Source of the DNA: Desulfobacteraceae bacterium
GTDB lineage: Bacteria > Desulfobacterota > Desulfobacteria > Desulfobacterales > Desulfobacteraceae
Length of the DNA: 5,739 bases
Reading direction: 5' to 3'
Assembly: GCA_030638935.1 (NCBI GenBank)
Contig: DAOWDR010000663.1
Location: 1 to 5,739 of the forward strand
How positions within the stretch are numbered: position 1 is the first letter of the stretch; each line of letters begins with the position of its first letter. Below the pieces are notes generated by a model, which did not search any database, was not told where the DNA came from, and saw only the letters and a program-made list of their open reading frames with translations. The position numbers and the translations under genes were made by a program. Positions 1 to 5,739 of the stretch are shown in pieces.

Positions 1-664
1 GAAGAGCGGCATTTAGGCTGTCCACTTCTTCAAGCCCCTTGTAAAGGGGAGAATTAGCAATGGAGCACAGTTTACTGGAAATCACAAAATCTTTTTCAAC
101 AATCTTGGCAAGATCTTCAATGGCAGGGGAATCTCCCTGAAGACACTCCTGGATTTCCTTGACAATGTGGGGAAATACGGGCAGATCGATCTTACCCTTG
201 TAAAACCGCTGGATAATTTCAGTCACCACCCCGGCATGACTGTTTTTTTCGGTTTTCTCTTGGGCCTTGGCAATATCAAATCCCATTTTTCCCAAATTTT
301 CCAAAAGCTGGTAGGTACTTACCGGCTTTGACAGGTATCCGTTGCACCCAAGCTTGATGCAGCTCTTGATGGTGGCAATGTTCATACGGGAACTCACCAT
401 GATCACCTTGACCCGGTCTGCCTTGTTAATTTTCCGGTCCAGCTCTTTTTTCCGTATCTGCTGGAGCACCTGTCTCCCGTCCATCCCGGGCATGGACACA
501 TCCAGGGTGACAAGATCAAAGGGCTCTCCCTTTTTTGATGCAAGTTCTAACTGGGCAAGGGCTTTTTTGGAACTATCCACGGACATGCACTCGCCAAGGG
601 ATTCCATTTTTGTTACCAGAACTTTTCTGGAAATGGCCTCATCATCCACAATTAAAATTTTCAT
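1..664 (-). CDS. Response regulator with receiver and HDOD domains (C-terminus beyond window)
   Basis: Signalling protein; 221 codons are visible from the ATG at 664 and the frame stays open to the window edge. Residues 1-125 form a canonical receiver: acidic pair D7/D8 in MKILIVDDE, phospho-acceptor D55 in the LVTLDVSMPGMDG segment, Ser91/Ser92 at the switch position, and K113 in YLSKP. A linker follows to about residue 158. From residue 161 the sequence LPVFPHIVKEI, then the KDFVISSKLCSIANSPLY stretch, match the beginning of an HDOD domain, a catalytically inactive relative of HD phosphohydrolases found in signalling and motility regulators. The start is supported by AAGGAA six bases upstream. 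It lies 39 bases behind the PEP-synthase-like gene with no visible terminator between, so co-transcription is likely. An intact D55 implies control by phosphorylation, but no histidine kinase is in the window. The domain call is firm; the pathway is unknown. Confidence 0.93.
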   Translation of the reverse strand, partial: MKILIVDDEAISRKVLVTKMESLGECMSVDSSKKALAQLELASKKGEPFDLVTLDVSMPGMDGRQVLQQIRKKELDRKINKADRVKVIMVSSRMNIATIKSCIKLGCNGYLSKPVSTYQLLENLGKMGFDIAKAQEKTEKNSHAGVVTEIIQRFYKGKIDLPVFPHIVKEIQECLQGDSPAIEDLAKIVEKDFVISSKLCSIANSPLYKGLEEVDSLNAAL

Positions 665-670
665 TCACAC

Positions 671-676
671 TTCCTT
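671..676 (-). promoter_or_regulatory. Ribosome binding site of the HDOD response regulator
   Basis: AAGGAA on the minus strand, six bases before the ATG at 664. It sits inside the 39-base gap after the stop codon of the upstream gene and fixes the start of the receiver domain at its first beta strand. Confidence 0.75.
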
Positions 677-703
677 ATGTCCTATCTGAAGAACACCTGA
701 AAA

Positions 704-3700
704 TCATCCCTTCCCAATTACAGGGATATCATCCATCACATCATCCGGCTCTTCCGGCGTATCCGGCAATAGGACAGCCTGGGAAGTTTTTCCGTCCACC
801 AGAATCTTAATGGGAGTATCAAAATGGATGTGTTTTAAATATTGGGTCCTGGTTTCACAGGTCTGACACTTAAAAAAATCATAATCGATAAAATCATCGC
901 CCTTATCTGAAATCGTAATATAGGAGATCCCAAGGGAGGTGATATTCTGGAAAAAATGGGATCCCTGGGAGGGATCAGCCTTGATGCTCTCTATGGTGGT
1001 TTCCACCATCACCCCAACATTGGAGATATCGTTCCACCCCACGGGTATCCCCAGCCAGCGATCCGATGATCCCCAACGCCCGGGCCCGATTAATACGTAT
1101 TTCCGGTTGTTTTCATTGAACAACCCATTGATTTTATTTATTTGAGCAGCTATCTCAACGGTTTTTCCCGGGTCAAAGCTCACAGGGTCCACATAGACCA
1201 GGTCATAAATATCCTTGTATTCCCCGTTGCCCAGGGATAAACTTGAATAACAAAAGGCCTTGTCAATGGCCTCCTGGGTAATTTTTACTCCGAGATTCTG
1301 CTTATACCTCCCCATGGGCCGGATCTGAAGCAGGGAAAACTCAGGATTGCTTTCTCCGTCCGCTGGCAGGTTCACTGCAAATTCCACCTCCACGGAAGAT
1401 CCCATCCACCGGCTTCCGATTTGGGTTACCTCTTCTAAAATTTCGGCCAGGGGGAAGGAATTATATTTCAGAATATTGGCAAAGGTCAGGACGGGAAAAC
1501 CCTTGGTTGAAAAAGAATCCCTTATCCTATTGTCCTGGGCATGGAAGGTGGAGGACAATGACCGGACCGCAGGGTGATCCACGGCATCGCTCAAATCCAG
1601 CCTGGTCAGGGTGGGGTCCTCTTTTGAATCATCAATAAAGCTGCTGCTGCCGGGGAAGCTGTCTGTTTTTAAAGCATAAAAATGTTTTTGAGAATTTTCA
1701 AGGATGTCGTCTACAATGGAAAACTGGGGAAGAAACTGGGGATATTTGGGACAGAACCTCAGGGTCTTCCCCCCTTCCATGACAATCTTACCAAGGCCCA
1801 GGGCAATGTAGGTAATCCCCTCCTCTGCCTTGAGATGGGCAATGGGATAAAAATTGTAGGACTGGGCCACCCCTGAAATGGTGGGGTAAAAATAATTTTC
1901 ATGGTGCATACCCGTGAGCTGCTGGAGAATCACCGCCATCTCCTCGTCCTCGGTCCTGTGCATTGTGCTCTTTGCATAGGATCGCGGCGCCTTTAAATAG
2001 GTAGAGGCATAGACCAGTTTAATGGCCAGGATCAACCGCTCCAGCCGTTTTTCCAGATTGGAATCTGAATTGGGCAGCATATAGGTATTATAAAGCCCTG
2101 CAAAGGGTTGGTAATGGGCATCCTCAAAAAGAGAAGAGGACCGTACGGCAATGGGGTACCTGACATTTGCAAGATAAATTTTAAGATTTTTTTCCAGCCA
2201 GTCTGGAAATTTGGCCTTAACAAAACGGTCAACAACCTGGCTGTCGGTAAGTTCCCGGTCGGATTCCAGCAGCTGTGCCAGGTTGTTGTCCTCGACAAAC
2301 ATCTTAAACCCGTCCGTGGCAATGACAAAGGTCTGGGGGATACTGATGTTAACCTTGGGAAACTTTTTGCCCAGGGAGGAATCCCGCTTGATCTGGGAGG
2401 ACATGAATGCAAGGCCCCTGGCCTTCCCCCCCAGGGAACCGCTGCCGATTTTCATAAAATCCGTGTCAGAATCAAATTTTTCGGAATCAAACTCAATTAC
2501 ATGGCCCTGGCGGGTTCCCCTTCTTCTGGCCCTGAGACTGTCAATGAGAAACTGCTTAAGGTCCTGGGGGTTGGTGAAATCATCAATGGAATAGGGCTTG
2601 AGACTCAGGGCAAAATCAATCTCGCTCCTTGCCATGAGCCACCTGGAAAAATCATTATTTTTGGCGTGGAATAGAATAGACTCGTCGGGAATCTCGGAGA
2701 CAAGCTTTTCAATGGCCCGCATTCCGCTTGCCCGGGCAATTTCCTCCCCATTGGGCATCCTAAACACAAATGCGCCGAAACCCAACTTGGATACAAAAAA
2801 AGTTTTGATCTGATCATGGAGATTGTTTGAATTCTTATTGATAAAATCAGCCGGAATATGGGTGACTATCCTGCGATTTTCTTCCTCGGTGCTAAGGATG
2901 AGCAAGGGCAAATCCGGTATCTCCGACTTGATCCTTGTCAACAGTTTAAACCCTGCATGCTCATCTTCTTTCCCGGCTTTGGGATACCGCATATCGGAAA
3001 ACACAGACAACACATAGGGTTTATATTTTTCATACAGGGATATGGCCTCTTCATAATTATGGGCCACCAGCACCTTGGGCCTGCCCCGCATCTTCAACAG
3101 CCTGTGTTCCTCGTTGATGGAATCATCAATCACCGACTGGGTCTGGAGCACGATCTGCTTGTAAAGCACCGGCAAAAAAGAAGAATAATGATAGGGTGAA
3201 TCTTGCACCATGATTATAACCCTGACCTTGGCATTTTCCGTGTCAAAGGCCACATTCATTTCATCTTCAAAATTCTTGATAATGGCCAGGAGCAGGTCGG
3301 CATTTCCTCCCCAAATATAGGTCCGGTCCACGGCAGTGTTGGTCTCATCACAGATGTAGTGGTCTATATCGCAGGTATTGTGAAGCAACAAAAAAAAGGA
3401 GAGATCCGAATACCGTTTTTTGACCTCTTCACCAAAGGCATAGACATCCATTCCGTCCAGGCTGGGCATGGCAAGGATGAGATCAAAAGGCTTTTTTTCC
3501 AGCCGCATAAAGGCCTCTTCTGCAGAAGAGACCCAGGTGAGCCTGGGCGGTTTTGACAGGTTCAGCCCTCTATATTCATTTATGATTCGATTGGAAAGCC
3601 GGCCTTCCTCTTCCATTATAAAAGCATCATAGGGACAGGATACCAGCAGAATATCCCCCACCTTGTTGGCCATGAGTTCGTGGTAAATCTTGATGGACGG

Positions 3701-3730
3701 CGACTGGGAACCGGTGTGGGAGATATCCAT
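704..3730 (-). CDS. Dual-receiver protein fused to a PEP synthase/PPDK-type ATP-binding domain
   Basis: About 1008 residues, function not established. Residues 20-160 resemble a receiver but are degenerate: after FDLIL the segment reads AMPSLDGMD, with no acceptor Asp, and the usual KP site is replaced by DRTYIWGG. Residues 169-310 form a second receiver with D177, acceptor D246 in FSDMRYP, S280/T281 and K299. A linker of about 110 residues leads to a PPDK N-terminal (ATP-grasp) domain: GGKARGL at 434-440 (K436), IPQTFVIATDGF at 464-475, AVRSSS with R530, MAVILQQLTG at 598-607, TISGVAQSYNFYP at 617-629, and E783 with LLQIRPM (Q802, R804). These correspond to the ATP-site Lys, Arg, Glu, Gln and Arg of the dikinases. 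The remaining 200 residues contain GPGRWGSSDRWLGIP (882-896) and CQTC (955-958). The phosphohistidine swivel domain and PEP barrel are absent, so this is not a PEP synthase. The start at 3730 is preferred because AAAAGG lies six bases upstream; ATG 3736 and TTG 3745 are alternatives adding 2 or 5 residues. No signal peptide or membrane segment is seen, so it is probably cytoplasmic. Confidence 0.92.
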   Translation of the reverse strand: MDISHTGSQSPSIKIYHELMANKVGDILLVSCPYDAFIMEEEGRLSNRIINEYRGLNLSKPPRLTWVSSAEEAFMRLEKKPFDLILAMPSLDGMDVYAFGEEVKKRYSDLSFFLLLHNTCDIDHYICDETNTAVDRTYIWGGNADLLLAIIKNFEDEMNVAFDTENAKVRVIIMVQDSPYHYSSFLPVLYKQIVLQTQSVIDDSINEEHRLLKMRGRPKVLVAHNYEEAISLYEKYKPYVLSVFSDMRYPKAGKEDEHAGFKLLTRIKSEIPDLPLLILSTEEENRRIVTHIPADFINKNSNNLHDQIKTFFVSKLGFGAFVFRMPNGEEIARASGMRAIEKLVSEIPDESILFHAKNNDFSRWLMARSEIDFALSLKPYSIDDFTNPQDLKQFLIDSLRARRRGTRQGHVIEFDSEKFDSDTDFMKIGSGSLGGKARGLAFMSSQIKRDSSLGKKFPKVNISIPQTFVIATDGFKMFVEDNNLAQLLESDRELTDSQVVDRFVKAKFPDWLEKNLKIYLANVRYPIAVRSSSLFEDAHYQPFAGLYNTYMLPNSDSNLEKRLERLILAIKLVYASTYLKAPRSYAKSTMHRTEDEEMAVILQQLTGMHHENYFYPTISGVAQSYNFYPIAHLKAEEGITYIALGLGKIVMEGGKTLRFCPKYPQFLPQFSIVDDILENSQKHFYALKTDSFPGSSSFIDDSKEDPTLTRLDLSDAVDHPAVRSLSSTFHAQDNRIRDSFSTKGFPVLTFANILKYNSFPLAEILEEVTQIGSRWMGSSVEVEFAVNLPADGESNPEFSLLQIRPMGRYKQNLGVKITQEAIDKAFCYSSLSLGNGEYKDIYDLVYVDPVSFDPGKTVEIAAQINKINGLFNENNRKYVLIGPGRWGSSDRWLGIPVGWNDISNVGVMVETTIESIKADPSQGSHFFQNITSLGISYITISDKGDDFIDYDFFKCQTCETRTQYLKHIHFDTPIKILVDGKTSQAVLLPDTPEEPDDVMDDIPVIGKG

Positions 3731-3736
3731 TTTCAT

Positions 3737-3742
3737 CCTTTT
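3737..3742 (-). promoter_or_regulatory. Ribosome binding site deciding the start of the PEP-synthase-like gene
   Basis: AAAAGG on the minus strand lies six bases before the ATG at 3730. The same bases abut the ATG at 3736 and lie inside the reading frame of the TTG at 3745, so both longer starts would lack a properly spaced site. Confidence 0.6.
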
Positions 3743-3760
3743 CAATACTATTTTTTTACT

Positions 3761-3931
3761 TTAGTCCAACCCCATCTGCATTTCAACTCTGGCAATTTCC
3801 TTTAAAAGGCCTTCTTTTTTCTCCGGGGAAAGATCTGTGGCAGCAAGCTGTCTTTGGAGACCCAGGAGGATCATCTCCTCACGGTATTCGTTGCAGGTAT
3901 AACTTTGAACACCTTTTTTTGATTCTTCCAT
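3761..3931 (-). CDS. Small conserved-looking protein of 56 residues, function unknown
   Basis: A short complete frame, ATG at 3931 to TAA at 3761. The protein is soluble, strongly charged and rich in Glu, Lys and Leu, with no signal peptide or membrane segment. It begins MEESKKGVQSYTCNEYREEM, continues ILLGLQRQLAATDLSPEKKE and ends GLLKEIARVEMQMGLD. The second half looks like two amphipathic helices joined at DLSPEKK, a typical helix-capping turn. A single Cys (residue 13) lies in YTCNEYREE. Coding status is supported by AGGAA five bases upstream of the ATG, by filling most of the gap between two real genes on the same strand (57 bases behind the methyltransferase, 30 bases before the PEP-synthase-like gene), and by a sensible amino-acid composition. 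The wording resembles small hypothetical proteins I recall from deltaproteobacteria, but I cannot verify this. By position it may be a partner of the large downstream protein; that is inference. Confidence 0.78.
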   Translation of the reverse strand: MEESKKGVQSYTCNEYREEMILLGLQRQLAATDLSPEKKEGLLKEIARVEMQMGLD

Positions 3932-3936
3932 TCTAA

Positions 3937-3941
3937 TTCCT
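3937..3941 (-). promoter_or_regulatory. Ribosome binding site of the 56-residue protein
   Basis: AGGAA on the minus strand, five bases (TTAGA) before the ATG at 3931. It is the main sequence evidence, besides position, that this short frame is translated. Confidence 0.65.
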
Positions 3942-3988
3942 GTTGAGTATGAATCCTGTTCCCAGTTAAGAGAGTGGTTAATTAAGTT

Positions 3989-5203
3989 TTAATAGAGTTC
4001 GTATTTAGCCAGTTTTCCGTCCAGCCCCCCAATTTTTAAGGGGCGTTTCCAGGAAGGCGACAATGGCACTTTTTTAATAAACTTGGGCTCACCAAAATAC
4101 ACATAGGCCGTACATTTTTTACACCGCTCCTTCAGAAAAAGTCCGAGATCCTTATAAAACTTGTTCATATCCTGGTCTTTTCCCATGCGTATACCATAGG
4201 GAGGGTTGGTGATTATCACTGAATTTTCAATGGAAGGGATCTCCTTGAAATCCATGAGATCAATATGAATATTTCCCCCAAAATGGAGCCCCATGAGATT
4301 GGTTTTCACGGCATTAACCGAATGTTCCGAAATATCGCTTCCTGCCATTAACTTTTCAGGAAGGGGCTTAATGTTTTCATTGGCAGTCTTTTTAATCCGT
4401 TCCCACAATTTGCCGTCAAAATCCGGCAGCCGTTCAAACCCGAACCCTGTTCTAAAAACCTGGGCCGGAATCCGGCAATAGCGCATCAATGCCTCACACA
4501 ACAAGGTGCCTGACCCGCACATGGGGTCATACAATGGTTTTGACCCGTCCCACCCGCTCAACTGCACAATGGCTGCGGCAATGGTCTCCTGCATGGGGGC
4601 TGAAACAGACTCTTCCCTATATCCCCGTTTGTGCAGGGGGCCGCCGGAAGCATCCACGGAAATGGTGGCGATATTCTGGTGGATATGAAGGTTGATGATG
4701 ATCCAGGGATCTTTGGAGTCTACACTGGGCCGCTTGTTACTCCGATCCCTGAAATAATCGGCAATGGCATCCTTGACCCTAAGGCCTGCAAAATTGGAAT
4801 GGGTGATGTCAGACTCGGACACATTGGCCATGATGGAAAAGGTTTGCTTTACGTTTAAAAATTCTTCCCACCGGATCTTTTTGGCGGCCTTGTAAAGGTC
4901 ATCCTTTTCTATGCACTCAAAGGTAACCAAGGGAGCCAGCACCCGGGAGAGCAACCGGGCATAATAATTAATTTTGTAAAAGTCTTCTTTTGAGGCCTTG
5001 AACCAAATCCCCCGGAACACCGGTCTCAGGCCATACCCCCCCAGTTCCTTGATCTCGGTGATAGCGATATCTTTAACACTTTCCGCCACCTGGGCAAAAT
5101 ACTGGGAGTCTTTTTCATATACGTATTCAAGCTTGGCAAGTTTTCTCGTCCTGCCCCTCCCCTTTTGAAGGATACTTTTTTTACCTGTGTTCAACTTGCA
5201 CAT
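3989..5203 (-). CDS. THUMP-domain class I SAM-dependent RNA methyltransferase, RlmL N-terminal type
   Basis: Predicted to transfer methyl from S-adenosylmethionine to an rRNA base; the best-known relative is the N-terminal half of E. coli RlmL (m2G2445 of 23S rRNA). Of 404 residues, about 35-155 form the ferredoxin-like plus THUMP RNA-binding part (YFAQVAESVKDIAITEI, then HSNFAGLRVKDAIADYFR at 135-152). The family signatures LHKRGYRE (190-197) and APMQETIAAAI (202-212) follow. Motif I is DPMCGSGTL (226-234), the acidic ribose-binding position is D290 in GSDIS, and catalytic motif IV is TNPPYG (332-337), as in N2-guanine or N6-adenine methyltransferases. The C-terminal GKLAKYELY is also typical. 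The second, RlmK-like domain of E. coli RlmL is absent, as in most bacteria. About 33 basic residues precede the family's usual start. AAGG directly abuts the ATG at 5203, while a TTG at 5194 has AAGGA eight bases upstream, so the true start may be three codons later. Old annotations may call it an N6-adenine DNA methylase; RNA is likelier given THUMP. Confidence 0.93.
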   Translation of the reverse strand: MCKLNTGKKSILQKGRGRTRKLAKLEYVYEKDSQYFAQVAESVKDIAITEIKELGGYGLRPVFRGIWFKASKEDFYKINYYARLLSRVLAPLVTFECIEKDDLYKAAKKIRWEEFLNVKQTFSIMANVSESDITHSNFAGLRVKDAIADYFRDRSNKRPSVDSKDPWIIINLHIHQNIATISVDASGGPLHKRGYREESVSAPMQETIAAAIVQLSGWDGSKPLYDPMCGSGTLLCEALMRYCRIPAQVFRTGFGFERLPDFDGKLWERIKKTANENIKPLPEKLMAGSDISEHSVNAVKTNLMGLHFGGNIHIDLMDFKEIPSIENSVIITNPPYGIRMGKDQDMNKFYKDLGLFLKERCKKCTAYVYFGEPKFIKKVPLSPSWKRPLKIGGLDGKLAKYELY

Positions 5204-5311
5204 CCTTATAAAAACAGATTATTAAATATCCCTTTATATCAGGATTTTCTGAATTTTAAAACAGATAGCTGAAATGCCCGGGACAATCGAATTTGTCTGC
5301 AATGCCTGGAA
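5204..5311 (-). other. AT-rich spacer, possible promoter of the methyltransferase cluster
   Basis: The 108 bases between the regulator and the methyltransferase are the longest gap in the window and the most AT-rich stretch. On the minus strand TATAAA (5233-5238) and TATTTA (5223-5228) could serve as -10 boxes, and TTCAGA (5248-5253) is a poor -35 candidate 19 bases from the second. ATCTGTTTT occurs twice, at 5258-5266 and 5211-5219. A weak hairpin (TCAG/CTGA, 5239-5252) is the only terminator-like structure. Promoter activity is plausible from position but not shown by a good consensus. Confidence 0.25.
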
Positions 5312-5739
5312 TCAGGGAAGATAACTGATCTGCATAATCGCTGATACCATATTTTTACCGATACATTTATATTCATGAAGGCAATTTGCCTGAAATTGAA
5401 GGAACTCCTTTTCATTGATGATAAATTTTGTACCATCAACACTGATCTCAAGCTTGCCCTTAACTACAAAGACATACTCATAAACGTTTCCTTCATGGGG
5501 TTCTCCGGAAAAAACAGTATCTGGATCAATTTCAAAAAAATAGGTTTCATAGGATTGTTCCGGTTCAAACGGAATTAAAGGAAAGAGTCTGTAATGTTCT
5601 GACTCTGCTGTCAGGGGCTTTTCTCCGGTAAAGGATCTTACTTTTGCCTCTACCGGGGGTTTTCTCAACAGGCTTGTAAAAGAAATTTTAAGCCCGTTGG
5701 CAATCTTCCAGATGGTTCCGATGGTTGGACTTGATTTGC
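5312..5739 (-). CDS. XRE-family transcriptional regulator with cupin sensor domain (N-terminus beyond window)
   Basis: DNA-binding regulator, likely ligand-responsive. The frame is open from the window edge to the TGA at 5312, giving 141 visible residues. The first 23 (SSPTIGTIWKIANGLKISF, then TSLL) are the recognition-helix end of a Cro/CI-type helix-turn-helix, so the missing part should be only about 40-50 residues. After a linker rich in Glu and Pro comes a single cupin beta-barrel: the first motif lies in EPHEGNVYEYVFVVKGKLEI (His and Glu positions, with G spacing), followed by VDGTKFIINEKEFLQFQAN and the second motif His in CLHEYK. This is the common architecture of small regulators controlling amino-acid, polyamine or sugar-derivative genes. 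The ligand cannot be read from sequence. A TTG at 5668 in the same frame would give a cupin-only protein, but the HTH residues upstream argue against it. It points toward the methyltransferase, 108 bases away; whether it is in the same transcript is unclear. Confidence 0.92.
   Translation of the reverse strand, partial: KSSPTIGTIWKIANGLKISFTSLLRKPPVEAKVRSFTGEKPLTAESEHYRLFPLIPFEPEQSYETYFFEIDPDTVFSGEPHEGNVYEYVFVVKGKLEISVDGTKFIINEKEFLQFQANCLHEYKCIGKNMVSAIMQISYLP

Noticed and set aside
342..689. 115-codon plus-strand frame opposite the receiver domain
   Set aside because: The minus-strand frame encodes an unmistakable receiver with all catalytic residues; the plus-strand product resembles nothing.
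2032..2412. 126-codon minus-strand frame overlapping the large gene in another frame
   Set aside because: Its Pro/Ser/Arg-rich translation is typical of an out-of-frame reading of the conserved ATP-grasp segment, and no frameshift is needed because the main frame is intact.
2108..2674. Long open frame of 188 codons on the plus strand
   Set aside because: It lies fully opposite the ATP-grasp coding region and its translation has no domain-like pattern; it is an antisense shadow.
704..3730. Annotation as phosphoenolpyruvate synthase (ppsA) or pyruvate phosphate dikinase
   Set aside because: Only the ATP-binding half is present; the swivelling phosphohistidine domain and the PEP/pyruvate-binding barrel are missing, and two receiver-like domains are added at the N-terminus.
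3978..3985. Palindrome TTAATTAA just after the methyltransferase stop
   Set aside because: Pure A/T palindromes of eight bases are expected in such a spacer, and nothing around it suggests an operator or attachment site.
5239..5252. Hairpin TCAG/CTGA as a terminator of the regulator gene
   Set aside because: A four-base stem with no strong GC core and no U-run after it in the reading direction is too weak to call a terminator.
5239..5451. 70-codon minus-strand frame extending past the end of the cupin gene
   Set aside because: It is an alternative frame over the cupin C-terminus and the AT-rich spacer, with no ribosome binding site or recognisable motif.

Overview
The window reads as a piece of a moderate-GC bacterial chromosome. 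The gene families and protein style (an HDOD response regulator, a receiver-containing PEP-synthase-like protein, a stand-alone THUMP methyltransferase) suggest a sulfate-reducer-like deltaproteobacterium (Desulfobacterota, perhaps Desulfobacteraceae). That is inferred from recalled family resemblance, not from a search. All five genes I can support lie on the minus strand, so the biological reading order runs from the right end of the window to the left.

Reading order: (1) 5739-5312, the C-terminal part of an XRE-family regulator with a cupin sensor domain, its N-terminus outside the window; (2) a 108-base AT-rich spacer; (3) 5203-3989, a THUMP-containing class I methyltransferase of the RlmL N-terminal type, probably acting on 23S rRNA; (4) 3931-3761, a 56-residue small protein of unknown function with a good ribosome binding site; (5) 3730-704, a protein of about 1008 residues with two N-terminal receiver-like domains, the ATP-binding half of PEP synthase / pyruvate phosphate dikinase, and a family-specific C-terminal region; (6) 664 to the left edge, a response regulator with an N-terminal receiver and the start of an HDOD domain, truncated by the window.

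The methyltransferase, small protein, PEP-synthase-like protein and response regulator are separated by only 57, 30 and 39 bases. I see no terminator-like hairpin between them, so they may be one transcript. The last two (and possibly the small protein) look like a signalling module. The ATP-grasp half keeps the residues expected for ATP binding and phosphoryl transfer. The swivelling phosphohistidine domain and the PEP/pyruvate barrel, which make PEP synthase a metabolic enzyme, are missing. What the large protein phosphorylates, if anything, is the main open question. There are no RNA genes, mobile elements, CRISPR arrays or large repeats that I can see.
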